This document shows positions 41,095 to 51,399 of a stretch of DNA of 64,000 nucleotides, piece by piece. The stretch comes from Otis tarda (taxonomy: Eukaryota > Chordata > Aves > Otidiformes > Otididae). Each line of letters starts with the position of its first letter. The first letter of the stretch is position 1. The stretch lies in assembly GCA_026413225.1 (NCBI GenBank), contig CM048591.1, forward strand, positions 4,789,001-4,853,000. The letters are read 5' to 3'. The position numbers and the translations under genes were made by a program. The notes under the pieces were generated by a model. It had not been told where the DNA came from. It ran no database searches and saw only the letters and a program-made list of their open reading frames with translations.

Positions 41095-41515
41095 GTCAAG
41101 AGTAGACCAACAGGAGAAAATCAAGAAGAGAGCTATAGGAATGCCCTGAGGTAGAAACCATGACCTATCAGAAAAGATTGATGCACATGAGGATGTTAGT
41201 TCAGAGAGGAAATTACAAGGAATTGTGAGAACCTTTAAACATGAAAAAAATCATTGGAAAGAAGTCAGGAATAAGCCATTTCCCATGTCTGCTGAGGATA
41301 GGAGAGTCAATCTGGTCTTAAATTGTAGGAAAGGGGATACAGCTCAGAGATGAGGAAAATGTTTCCAGCTGTTAGGGCAATGAACACCAGGGAGACTATA
41401 GGCCTCTGTTGCTGAAGGTTGTTACAAACTGGTTAGACATATAGCTGCTGTGAATGGTTTAGAAACAATTTGACCTAACTAAATAATCTCTTGAGACCTC
41501 TTCCAGCCTATGACT
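41095..41515 (+). mobile_element. Very old CR1/L3-type LINE 3' relic
   Basis: Decayed blocks lie in the order expected for the 3' part of an ancient amniote CR1/L3 element. GACCAACAGGAGAAAATCAAG comes first, then ACCATGACCTATCAGAAAAG, resembling 'ACATGACCTATGAGGAAAG'. TTAAATTGTAGGAAAGGGGAT resembles 'TTAAATTGCAGCAAGGGAG', and TCTCTTGAGACCTCTTCCAGCC resembles the terminal 'GACCTCTCGAGGTCCCTTCCAG'. No reading frame survives. It is much more diverged than the other CR1 copies here, so it predates them. Confidence 0.65.
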
Positions 41516-42148
41516 TTTCCCTGGATCCACCCTCCTTCCCAGCCTGATCAGAAGAAGGTGGTAGGAATCAAGACTGCTCATGTGAATGTATTTTGTGCCA
41601 TGGAAATATTTATTTATTACACAAGGCCACAATCATTAGGCCAGAGCAAAACTGGTTTTAGCCCAGAGTCCTGCATCTGACAGTGATCAGTAACAGATGT
41701 TTTGGGAGAGAATATAAGAAACAGAGCAAGTGCTGAGTGGTTGCTTGACTTGTACATCCTCCCAGCTCTCAGTAGTCTGCAGCTTAGGGATTTTTGGAGA
41801 CAGGGGAAGAACCCAGGGTTTGAAATCAGTGTATTGGCACCATATGTTACAAATCATCTGACACGTTTGGCACAAAAAGATGCAGTAATGACAATTAATT
41901 TAACAGAATTAATAAACCATTTTTTTTTCCTATGAAATTATTTAAAAGTAACTCTAATTTCTTCTCCCAGGAAAGCAACTAAGGTTTTAAACACATTCCT
42001 ACTCCCTGGTACTCTCCAGGAGCCAGCTGGGACCCAGAAAATTGAAAAAAAAGAGGAGTGAAAATGTTGGGAAAGTGGTACTTAATGATTAGAAATTCAA
42101 AATTGTGACTTTCCAACTTTATTCCTTCCATACAGACCTGGATTTTTA
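41516..42148. other. Unique stretch between two LINE remnants
   Basis: About 630 bp with no recognisable gene. A plus-strand frame at 41702-41935 has no known similarity. Confidence 0.5.
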
Positions 42149-42457
42149 TCATAGAATCATAGAATCACATGGTTGGATGGGACCTGTAAGATCATCTAGT
42201 CCAACCGTCTTCCCACTACCATTGCTGTCACAGCTACTAAACCATATCTTGTAGCTCCTCATCAAGCCGCCTCTTGAACACTGCCAGGGACGGCGACTCC
42301 ACCACCTCCCTGGGCAGGCCATTCCAGTGCCTGACCACTCTTTGGGAGAAAAAGTTTTTCCTCACGTCCAATCTAAACCTCCTCTGGCATAACTTGTGGC
42401 CATTTCCTTGGGTCCTGCTTGTTGCCTGGGAGAAGAGGCCAAACCCCTGCTCATCAC
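42149..42457 (-). mobile_element. CR1 LINE 3' fragment, antisense
   Basis: It begins with the CR1 3' terminus as ATCATAGAATCATAGAATC, then GATCATCTAGTCCAACC. On the minus strand a frame survives that contains [20 protein letters not shown]. This is the hallmark C-terminal segment of CR1 ORF2, and LDEELQDMV lies just before the stop. The copy is truncated at its 5' side near 42457. The octamer tail and good frame suggest a comparatively young copy. Its 3' motif ([15 protein letters not shown]) differs from the VVEHW..LPREVVDAPSL type in the 46-, 53- and 60-kb copies, so it belongs to a different CR1 subfamily. Confidence 0.93.
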
Positions 42458-44337
42458 AACCTGATGAAGTGTTCTGGAAGACATAGCCTGGACAACATGT
42501 CAATTTAAAGCCTTTAATGAAAAGTTTGAAACGAGCTTCATTATTCATCTCAAGAAGTCCTCTTGATGACAGAGGCAGCGGTCACTATATGTGAAAAGCT
42601 GTAGAAGAAACAAGGGGCTTGACTCACAGACATTTAATTAATTGTATTTTATATCTGCATCCTGGTTGTCTTCCAGCGGTGGCACCAGGAAAGTGAAGAC
42701 TTCCCATAGCTTCTGCATCATATCTGTGAGCTCTGCAAAGATGTTCTAAATTCCCTAAGTTTTTTCAAATGGCGTTACCAAACTAATCTGGGGCAATTGA
42801 ATTAAGCCCAAAGTAAATGTCTCTTCCATGACCATGTGTAATGATCTTCTTGTCCCTGTGATCATGAGGATGTCTCTTAGCCCAGGGAAGTTCTGAACAG
42901 AGTAATTTCCATTCACACTGATTTGTTGCAAAGAATCCCTGCTATATATCTTGTATATACAAGGGACTGAACTGACTCAGAGACACTAAACTCGTTTCCA
43001 GTTTAGGAAATTTAAACTAGTGACTTTGATGACATCACTTATAGTGCTGCCTGTTAAATAAAAACAAGACAAAATAGAAACCCCCTAATGTTGATACTTT
43101 CCTTACCTTTAACTGTTTGTAGTGCAGGGACTTAATAATGCTGTTATTAAGCTCTCAGTGCCCGAACTTTCAGTTGCATCAAGCGTTGGTTGAGGTAAAA
43201 GGCACACAGAGGTGACGTGAACCTGGGTCACAAAATACATTTGTGACAGAACTGAGGACTCAAGCAGTCTTTTTCTTCTTAGTCTCCTTAGGCCATAGGC
43301 CATATTGTCTCTCTGCAGGTAACAATTTTTCCATTAAAGAGTCATTGAAAGTATTGAGGAAAGCAATTTCCATGTGCAGTATTTCTTTGTTGCAAGAATA
43401 GAAAGGAAAAGGGGAGAAAAAAAAGCCCTCAAAACAATCCTCACCTTCCAGCTAATCTTTACAATGTCATTTTAGCATTTTATAGTGTATAAACAACACC
43501 TTGATGTTATTGCTCTGCCAGAAGGCTGATTACGACAGAAGGCAATAATAGGCCACACATGTGCCAAAGTCCAACTGCTACTTCAGGCTTGGTTTTTATA
43601 GAAGGACACATTTTCACATTCTTCTTTATTGACTCCCCCTGTACCCCTCCCTCTATGTGCTGTTAAAGAAATGCCAACATAAAACTGGCTAAAAATAAAG
43701 CCAGTTGGGGCATATTTTGTATGTTATTGTAGGATAAATAAAGCTGTCTAAAGAAAGTAAGCTATTAACCATGAATCATGGGGGAAGCATGGCTCTTACT
43801 TGACTAGTGTTGGAAGGTATAAAACATTCTTTAAAAACAACAACTCTAACCCTATTTTAGTAACTAAATATATATAGGATTTTATTTTCAGGTACTTCCA
43901 GAAAAATAATAAATGCAATATAAAAGAAAATTGATGCGAGAACCTGGGTGAAGAGTTTCAGAAAAAAAAATCCCAAGTTTTTATAGACTGTTTTCTGAGT
44001 CTCTGTCTGTCTCCTTTTGTCACTCTTGTCCTTTGCTTTCTTTCTTCTCGTTAATAATATGACCCTGCTGCTGGAACTTGAGCTATCCATGCAGACTCAT
44101 AGAAGCAGGCATGAAGCAACAATTGCACAAAATTGTAGAACAGGGGTAAGAAAGAAACATAGGTACAGAAATTCAAATATGAAGGGTCATTACATCTGAC
44201 ATCCCTATCCTCATCTTTTATTAACCTCAAAAGGACTCCTTGGTTGGTTTTCTCACACTAAGCATTAATCAGGCCACAGTAAAGAGGCCCTCTGTGAAGA
44301 TGGGTTCAGACTGAGGATTTTTGATAAGATGCAATAC
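42458..44337. other. Unique stretch upstream of LTR A
   Basis: Nearly 1.9 kb with no recognised gene or repeat. It ends at the target-site duplication of the LTR at 44343. Confidence 0.55.
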
Positions 44338-44342
44338 TGTGT
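44338..44342. repeat. Target-site duplication, left copy (LTR A)
   Basis: TGTGT directly before the LTR 5' TG. The matching copy is at 45473-45477. A small ambiguity exists because the left flank is itself TG-rich. Confidence 0.85.
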
Positions 44343-44473
44343 TGTTCTGGTTTTGTTAGTGAGGGGGGGGCTAAGGTGGTAGCTTCTGTAGGAAACTGCT
44401 AGAAGTTGCTCCCCTTTGTTTAGTGGACTCGGCCGGGCCTAGGGCAGACCCGCTGCTGGCCAAGGCCGAGCCG

Positions 44474-44523
44474 ATTGGTAGCAGAATGTCCCATGATAAC
44501 ACCTCTGCGATAACGTATTTAAG
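44474..44523 (+). promoter_or_regulatory. LTR A core promoter-like region
   Basis: ATTGG (inverted CCAAT box) at 44474 is followed 42 bp later by TATTTAAG at 44516. The same pair occurs at 50572 and 50614 in LTR B and, reversed, in the old copy at about 8.1 kb. Shared position across copies supports a promoter role in the ancestral retrovirus. Activity today is unknown. Confidence 0.6.
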
Positions 44524-44790
44524 TAGGGGAAAACAGGAAAAAAGGAGAGAGATGTTAAGCAGCTGAGCGGGGGCAGAGATGGGGAGGCGCGAGCCTTGTG
44601 GGCCTTGCAGGCCTCACCCTCTGGCCTCCCGCCGGGCAGCCGACTGGGTCCAACTCGGCCCAGCCTGGCTGCAAGAAGTGGAGAGGAGATGAGAAGTGAA
44701 CAAGATGTAAAAAGGATCCTGAGAGGCGTCCTGCCGTTGTAAGGAACGGCTGCAGACGCCAAGGTCAGTGAAGAAGGAGGGGGAGGAGTA

Positions 44791-44940
44791 ATGCGGCTCC
44801 TGGCCAAGATTCCTCTGCAACTCGTGGTGACAACCATGGTGGAGCAGGTTGTCCCCCTGCAGCCCGTGGAGGCCCACGGAGAAGCAGAGATCCACCTGCA
44901 GCCCGTGGAGGACCTCATGCCGGAGCAGGTGGAGGCCTGA
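44791..44940 (+). other. Conserved 49-codon frame inside LTR A
   Basis: An ATG-to-TGA frame of exactly 49 codons begins MRLLAKIPLQ. It contains two copies of an LQPVE segment (VVPLQPVE and IHLQPVE) encoded by the degenerate repeats. LTR B has a frame of identical length at the same alignment position (50908-51057) with no indels. By eye, most differences between the two change amino acids, which argues against recent protein-level selection. I know no retroviral protein like it. It could be an accidental frame in a GC-rich repeat. Confidence 0.35.
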
Positions 44941-45070
44941 AGGAGGCTATGGCCCGTGGAGGGCCCACTGGGACAGCTGTTCTAGAGGGACTGCACCCCG
45001 TGGAAGAGATGACGCACACCAGAGCAGTTTCACGAAGGACTGTGGCCCGTGGGAGGGACCCCACGCTGGA
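44863..45070 (+). repeat. Five degenerate repeats within LTR A
   Basis: A core close to CCCGTGGA recurs at 44863, 44902, 44953, 44997 and 45046, giving spacings of 39, 51, 44 and 49 bp. Several units continue into CC(A/T)CGCTGGAGCAG-like sequence. The same array is present in LTR B. It is far richer in G and C than the surrounding DNA. Confidence 0.75.
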
Positions 45071-45284
45071 GCAGAGGAGGAATGCAAGTAGTTCTTCCCC
45101 CGACGATGACACAGCAACATAAAACAACGCGTGATGAACTGACCGCGACCCTCATTCCCTTCTCCCTGCCCCTCCCGCCCCCCGTGCCACTCTGGAGGGG
45201 AGGTAGTATAGATAATGTTAAGCCCGGGAAGAGGTGGGGGAGAGGTTATCTTGTTCCCTGTCTCTTTCTCCTGCTAATTTTAGA

Positions 45285-45290
45285 AATAAA
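45285..45290 (+). terminator. LTR A polyadenylation signal
   Basis: AATAAA within TTTTAGAAATAAATGAATAG. The equivalent in LTR B is at 51394. It fixes the plus orientation of the LTR and leaves about 180 bp of U5-like sequence to the end. Confidence 0.75.
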
Positions 45291-45472
45291 TGAATAGTTT
45301 TCCCCAAGTCGAGTCTGTTTTGCCCGTAATGGTAACTTTAAGGATTTCTCCCCGACCTTGTCTCAAACCTTGAGCCGTTTTTCTTGTATCATCTCCTCCT
45401 ATTCTCTCGGAGGGTGGGGGGAGTGAGAGAGGGACTGCGTAGTCTGGTCCCGATCGGGGCTGAACTACGACA

Positions 45473-45477
45473 TGTGT
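45473..45477. repeat. Target-site duplication, right copy (LTR A)
   Basis: TGTGT directly after the terminal ACGACA of the LTR, identical to 44338-44342. Confidence 0.85.
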
Positions 45478-46432
45478 AAATGCAAGTGTCTTGCTTTCCA
45501 GGCTTGCCCAGATTCAGGAGCTAATTAGCTGCTTTCATAGGGGTGAGCTACTAAGCCATGGAAGCACGAGCTCGTTAGTGTTCACACTGGTTAAATAATC
45601 CAGAAGGAACTGTAGAGTCTCATGAGGCAAGCTTCAACATCAGATTTAGGAAACTAAATTTAGATGATTGAAATTTTTGTGCCATCTAATTAGATGCCTG
45701 AGCACTCAGAGTTGATGAAGATACGGCCAGTAAAATCAATAGAGCTTACAGAATGGGTCAAATGACACTGGACACTAATGCTTAAGCATTAGTCTTGTCC
45801 CTAGTGGCTGGTCAATAGTCCAGTGAGCTGCACAGATCTCCACGGATCATCTCAGTTGCTCATGCAGGCAGGCATCTTGTACTATTTCAGAAGCTCTAGG
45901 ATATCTTGCATGACCTCCAAATGGGATTTTAGGAGTGAGTGGATGTATGAATGTCATTTGAAATACCTAGGAACACCTTGCAGACATCTACCATATACTA
46001 AGATATCTCAAATAGCACTTGAAACCTATATTTAATCAGCTGAATACTTGTGACTTATGGGTATGACATACAACTCAGACATAACTACCTTTACAAGTAG
46101 ATAGCAAAACTCAGTTCTCTGATTCAGTACTGAATCCCACTTCGTATACATACATTTATCCAGGAATGGCAAGATGGCACTAATCCAGACAAAAAATCCT
46201 GCTGAACTAGGTCAAATTTGGATGGAACCAGAAATCAAAAATAGTGATAACAGTAAAAGAACAGAAAAAAAAAAATAAAAAGACAACACGTTCTAGCCAT
46301 AGACAATGACGGTAAGAGGTCAAAGTAGAGCCCTAAAGAAACATTTATTAGGTCCCTTCCAAAAAATGTTTATATCCTTTCCAACTTAGGGTGGTATGAC
46401 CTGAACCCTACCTAAGCCTGAGCCCCATCACA
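45478..46432. other. Unique stretch between LTR A and the 46-kb CR1
   Basis: About 950 bp without a recognisable gene. It contains a perfect 20-bp palindrome listed separately. TGCCTGAGCACTCAGAG near 45697 faintly resembles an old amniote repeat. Confidence 0.5.
45774..45793. repeat. Perfect 20-bp palindrome
   Basis: ACTAATGCTT is followed immediately by its reverse complement AAGCATTAGT, so the whole 20 bp is self-complementary with no spacer and CTTAAG at the centre. It lies 300 bp downstream of LTR A in otherwise unique sequence. It could be a dimeric protein-binding site or simply chance. Confidence 0.9.
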
Positions 46433-47401
46433 CATCATTGTTGGCAACATGGACAGCGGGATAGAGTGCACCCTCAGCAAGTTTGCCGATGACACCAAGT
46501 TGTGTTGTGCCATCAACACGCTGGAGGGGAGGGATGCCATCCAGAGGGACCTTGACAGGCTGGAAAGGTGGGCCCGTGCCAACCTCATGAAGTTCAACCA
46601 GACCAAGTGCAAGGTCCTGCACCTGGGTCGTGGCAATCCCAGGCACAAATACAGGCTGGGCAGAGAACGGATCGAGACCAGCCCTGCAGAGAAGGACTTG
46701 GGAATGCTGGTAGATGAGAAGCTCAACACGAGCAGGCAATGCACCCTTGTGGCCCAGAAGGCCAACCGCATCCTGGGCTGCATCAAGAGCAGCATGGCTG
46801 GCAAGTCAAGTGAGATGATTCTGCCACTCTGTGCTGGTGAGACCCCACCTGGAGTACTGTGTCCAGTTCTGGAACCCTCAACATCAGAAGGATGTGGACC
46901 AGTTGGAAAGAGTCCAGAGGAGGGCCATGAAGACAATCAGAGGGCTGGAGCACCTTTCCTATGAGGACAGGCTGAGAGAGTTGGGGCTGTTCAGCCTGGA
47001 GAAGAGGAGGCTCCGGGGAGACCTGATAGCGGTCTTCCAATACCTCAAGGGGGCCTACAGGAAAGATGGGGAGAGGCTGTTCAGTAGGGCCTGTTGTGAT
47101 AGGACAAGGGGTAATGGGTTTAAATTAGAAGGAGGTAGATTTAGATTAGATATTAGGAAATAATTTTTTACAATGAGGGTGGTAGAACACTGGAGCAGGT
47201 TGCCCAGAGAGGTGGTGGATGCCCCATCCCTGGAAATGTTCAAGGCCAGGCTGGATGAGGCTCTCAGCAACCTGATCTGGTTGGAGATGTCCCTGCTCCT
47301 TGCAGGGAGGTTGGACTAGATGACCTTTGAAGGTCGCTTCCAAGCCTAACCATTCTGTGATTCTACGGTTCTGTGATTCTATGATTCTATGGTTCTATGA
47401 T
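46433..47401 (+). mobile_element. CR1 LINE 3' fragment, sense, with ORF2 remnant
   Basis: It begins inside ORF2 just upstream of the reverse transcriptase FADD box and runs to the element's 3' end, which has an expanded octamer tail (ATTCTGTG, ATTCTACG, ATTCTATG and similar, 47351-47401). The 5' truncation is typical of LINE insertion. It belongs to the same CR1 type as the 53-kb copy, with VVEHW..LPREVVDAPSL near the C-terminus. The terminal box GACTAGATGACCTTTGAAGG is intact. Confidence 0.95.
46449..47320 (+). pseudogene. CR1 ORF2 reverse-transcriptase C-terminal remnant
   Basis: The frame opens [18 protein letters not shown], holding the catalytic FADD motif of reverse transcriptase. Conserved CR1 segments follow: [23 protein letters not shown] and [12 protein letters not shown]. 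The frame breaks near 46828, where about 5 bases present in the 53-kb copy (the CTACTCTG stretch) are missing. It then continues in another frame ([16 protein letters not shown]...). An in-frame TAA lies at 47161 before FFTMRVVEHW. Without an N-terminal endonuclease half and with these breaks it cannot make an active enzyme. Confidence 0.9.
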
Positions 47402-49207
47402 CACTACTTCTTCAGACCAAGTTCATGACACCAACATAAGCAGCCACCAGAGCAAATTGCCTTGAAATAATGCTTGATACTTAAAGCAGTTTGAGATCTT
47501 TCAGAAGTAAAGCTCCTAAAAACTGAAACAAGCAGAAGCTTGTTTGAAATTATTTAAAAAATAATTATAATTGTCCTTGCATTAAGTAAAAATTTAAGCC
47601 AGAATTTAAAAATTTAAAAAAAAAAATATAAAGAAATAAATAGTTCCTCCAAATAAGGTGCTTTATTTGAATCCTGCCAATCTGCTTCAGCATCATTCTT
47701 TAACCATCTTTGATTCATTTACTTAGAAAGTTGGCTTTTTATGTGCTTTTTAATGAGTACTTTTTTGTTTAAAAGTTTATTGCAGTTGAGATGTATTGCT
47801 CAAATTTACTTGACAGGCATCCCAAAATACATATATATGTGATCAGAGAGATGAAGAGGCAGTGAAAATACTGTGCTTCTAAAACATTTATAATTAAATC
47901 AAAACACCGTAATCATATTTTTAAAGGATATTTTGCAGATATTAGATGCAGTATAGTAACCAGAGTATCTAAAAAACCATCAACTACTAATTCTTCACTA
48001 ATTCTTAAGGTCTTCAGAAAAGGGAAATAAACCTCCTTTGAGAAAAACCTTACTATTTTTTTTTTGTTTTTTCCCTGTATTTTTGTTAAGGTCACCTTTT
48101 TCCTGAAAAAATCTTATTTTGCATGTAAAGTTCTTGATTCTTTGTTGATTTGTGTAGTGATGGACACATATAAAACAAGTACAAGTGATTAAATCTTCAT
48201 GCATACTGGAGATGAATATATTTCGTATTGCTAATTTGTACCATTCCACTGAATGTCATGTGAAATTCAAGGACTTTTGTTTGGTTTTTGGTTTTTTTTT
48301 TTGTTTGATTGGTTGGTTGGTTTTTTGGTTATTTTTTGTTGGTTTTTTTTTTTTTTAAGTTTGCCTCCAGGAAGGTAATTTTAAAAGAAAATTAGCAAAA
48401 CAATACTCATGTTGTCGGCTTTGGAATGCAAAAATAGGATCTGTAACAGCCCTAAACCAACCAGCAATGAAGTAGAAATCCAAGCTTAAAATTTTGTGAT
48501 GATGGAAGACTTGTAGCTGTTAATAACTTCATAGGTTGTGAAGTGGCAAAAAAGATTCTAGGTGAGGACAATATTTTTTTTTACTGACTATGGGGTCAAC
48601 CCAGGCTGGCAGCTGTGGGTGCTTGACTTGGACACTATTGGTGTCATAGTCCACTTTGGTAAGTAATCCTTACCTAAATTTGATTGTCTGAGTATTAGAA
48701 ATGCAAGTCTGAGCCAGTCAATCCAGGCTCTGTTTGAAGTGAATAGAAAGAAATTGGCACACCCAGTGGGTGAGTCATGCTTCATCTTACAAGATGCAAT
48801 GAATTGCTTTCTGAACATCCCTACTTTCCTCCACTAAATGTAAATGGACCTGAGGGATCTACTCATTGACTCTAAACATGTAACTTCTAACAGCCTAAGT
48901 AAAAGCAGCCAAATCTTGCATATTATGTTTGAGTTCAAGAGGGTGATGAATAGTACAGGCTGCCTCCTCCTTAGACCTGCCAAGCCTTGCTGTATATACA
49001 GCTGATAGAAATAGTCTTACCGCTTGGGTTGACACCTGTAGTAGGATGCCCTACTTCTCAAACTTATTTTTTAAAGTCTCTGTTGTTCTGGTAAGATTTT
49101 TATAAAGAATCTGATTTTGCTGAAGTTCTCAATATTCCTTCTGGGAAACAGCAGAGAAACATTTCATTTCTATTAATTTTCATACCTGTTTATACATGTT
49201 CTATATA
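47402..49207. other. Unique AT-rich stretch
   Basis: About 1.8 kb without a recognised gene. A-rich and T-rich runs are frequent, and the T/G-rich block near 48.3 kb is listed separately. Confidence 0.55.
48275..48358. repeat. T/G-rich low-complexity block
   Basis: About 84 bp of almost only T and G, including GATTGGTTGGTTGG (TTGG tetramers) between T-runs. Confidence 0.85.
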
Positions 49208-49590
49208 GAACCATAGAATCATAGAATGGTTTGGGTTGGAATGGACCTTTCCAGTCTAGTCCCCCCTGCACTGAGCAGGGACATCTCCAAAGAGATCAGG
49301 TTGCTCAGAACCCCTTCCAACCTAGCCCTGAATGTCTGCAGGGGTAGGGCAGCCACCACCTGGGCCAATGTTCCACTACCCTGATAATAAAAAATGTCTT
49401 CCTTATATCTAGTCTGAATCTACCCCCTTTTAGTTTAAAAACATTACCCCTTGTCCTATCACAACAGGCCTTGCTGAAAAGTTTCTCCCCATCTTTCTTA
49501 TCAGCCCCCTTTAGGTACTGGAAGGCCACTATAAGGTCTCGTCGGAGCCTTCTCCTCTCCAGGCTGAACAGCCCCAGCTCTCAGCTGGGG
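49208..49590 (-). mobile_element. CR1 LINE 3' fragment, antisense
   Basis: It starts AACCATAGAATCATAGAATGG, the reverse complement of the CR1 3' tail. Its minus-strand translation contains [20 protein letters not shown], then CCDRTRG and [18 protein letters not shown], all conserved CR1 ORF2 C-terminal segments. Truncation falls at CTCCAGGCTGAACAGCCCCAG plus a short tail. The stop in the VVEHWPRWW region shows decay. It is a dead 5'-truncated copy. Confidence 0.93.
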
Positions 49591-50454
49591 TCTGTATTGA
49601 AATAATATAAATATATCTGTATTGAAATCACAATGGCTGAAGAGGATTCAACCTCTATCATCAGGCACTGTGTTAAGACATCACCCAGATCCTCTAACAT
49701 CATACAGAGCCAAAGAGTACTAGTTTAGTATTTCCACAGCTTTGTGGTACTGTTTCCTGCAAGGATGTCATCTTTTGGAGTTTCAGTCATGATTTAGGGT
49801 AAAAACAGCCTTGCGGTGTCCTGAGAAATAAATGGTCATTCTAACTTTATACCAGCTGTATTAGTGAGACAGCTCTGGAATATATTATTCAATGTAGAGC
49901 ATTAGGAAAGCAATATTAATTTGTAACAAGTTAAAAACCATCTGCACTCACTGCTGTCCGTTAATGTATTGCTGTCCTTTGAAAAAGTTGTGATAGTGCA
50001 GTATTTTATTCAGTCTCTATGATGGTGCACAAACTTGATGAATAATAACCTTGACGAAGGTATCACTTGATGAAAGAAACCTCTAAATGCAGGTACAGAT
50101 AGAGATGAAAAAACATATTTCAAAGTGTCCAACAAAATTGTTGTAAAAGGTAAGTCCAAGGTGAGAACAACAATCAGACATTTCTGAATTCTGTTTATGA
50201 GGCAGCTTGTGAGCACACGAGGCTTTTTCTGAAGCTTCAAGCAGCCTTAGACATTAAAAGGAGCATCACACAGGCACTCCCAGACCAACAGGCTTGGTGG
50301 TAATACCTATTATAATTAAGGCTCTGCTTAAGTGTGGAGCTAGAAGCAGAGAAAGTAGTCATCTAAAAAGCAGTAAAGACAACTGAATATTTAAAATAAT
50401 TTATTAGTTTTTTACACAAGAAAACTACATATTTTATTTTATGTTCTAAGTAAA
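49591..50454. other. Unique stretch upstream of LTR B
   Basis: About 860 bp with no gene recognised. A CTGTATTGAAAT motif occurs twice near 49592 and 49617, a small local duplication at the edge of the antisense CR1. Confidence 0.5.
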
Positions 50455-50568
50455 TGTGGTTTTGTTTTGTAAGGGGGGCCTAAGGTGGTAGCTTCTGTAG
50501 GAAACTGCTAGAAGTCGCTCCCCCTTGTTCAGTGGACTTGGCTGGGCCTAGGGCGGACCCACTGCTGG

Positions 50569-50621
50569 CCAATTGGTAGCAGAACACTCCGTGATAACGC
50601 CTCTGCGATAACGTATTTAAG
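50569..50621 (+). promoter_or_regulatory. LTR B core promoter-like region
   Basis: The palindromic CCAATTGG at 50569-50576 and TATTTAAG at 50614 mirror LTR A. The full palindrome arises where the 11-bp deletion joined two GCCAA repeats. Confidence 0.6.
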
Positions 50622-50907
50622 AGGGGAAAACAGAAAAAAAAAAAAAGAAGATGTGAAGAAGCTGAGCTGGGGCAGAGGTGCAGAGGAGGAGGCGCAGGCC
50701 TCGTGGGCCTTGCAGGCCTCACCCTCTGGCCTCTCGCCAGGCAGCCGACTCTGCCCGACTCGGCCCAGCCTGGCTGCAAGAAGTGGAGATGAGATGGATG
50801 ATGTGAAGAGATTCTGAGAGGCATCTGCCAGCCTGTTGTGAAGAACTTTTCTTGTGAGAGGAACGGCTGCAGATGCCAAGGTCAGTTCAGAAGGAGGGGG
50901 AGGAGTA

Positions 50908-51057
50908 ATGCGGCTGCTGGCCAAGATTCCCCTGCAGCCTGTGGTGATGACCACGGTGGAGCAGGTTGTCCCCCTGCAGCCCATGGAGGTCCACGGAGGA
51001 GCGAACATTCACCTGCAGCCCGTGAAGGAGCCCACACCGGGGGAGGTGGCTGCCTGA
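50908..51057 (+). other. Conserved 49-codon frame inside LTR B
   Basis: It is the counterpart of the frame at 44791-44940: the same ATG context (GGAGTAATGCGGCT), exactly 49 codons and a TGA at the homologous position. It begins MRLLAKIPLQ and ends GEVAA. About a third of the codons differ from LTR A, mostly as replacements, while no indels have entered. No known protein family is recognised. Confidence 0.35.
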
Positions 51058-51393
51058 AGGAGGCTGTGGCCCGTGGAGGCCCCGCTGGGGCGGCTATTCT
51101 GGAGAGACTGCACTCCGTGGAAGAGATAACCCATGCTGGAGCAGTTTCATGAAGGACTGTGGCCCATGGGAGGGACCCCACGATGGAGCAGGGGAGGAAT
51201 GTGAGGAGTTCTTCCCCCAACGATGATGCAGCGGTGTAAAACAACGTGTGATGAACTGACCGCAACCCCCATTCCTTCTTCCCCTCTGTGCCTCTCGGGG
51301 GGGCAGGAGGTAGAGATAATGTTAAGCTTGGGAAAAGGGAGGGGTGGGAGGAGGTTATCTTGTTCTCTGTCTCTTTATCCTGCTGGTTTTAGT

Positions 51394-51399
51394 AATAAA
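51394..51399 (+). terminator. LTR B polyadenylation signal
   Basis: AATAAA within TTTTAGTAATAAATGAATA, homologous to 45285 in LTR A and 780 bp after the TATA-like box. Confidence 0.75.

Larger units (their letters stand above)
44343..45472 (+). mobile_element. Solo LTR A of an avian endogenous retrovirus (5-bp target duplication)
   Basis: The element begins TGTTCTGG and ends ACTACGACA, giving TG...CA termini. It is flanked on both sides by TGTGT (44338-44342 and 45473-45477), a perfect 5-bp duplication. Five-base duplications are typical of ERVL/class III elements, so I infer that class. Internal parts in order are: an inverted CCAAT box (ATTGG, 44474), a TATA-like TATTTAAG (44516), a splice-donor-like AAG|GTCAGT (GT at 44764), five degenerate repeats (about 44863-45070) and AATAAA (45285). 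No gag, pol or env lies next to it, so it is a solo LTR left by recombination between the two ends of a provirus. The near copy at 50455 differs by small indels. Confidence 0.93.

Noticed and set aside
46412-46936. Minus-strand 174-codon frame
   Set aside because: It is the shadow of the CR1 ORF2 remnant on the plus strand.
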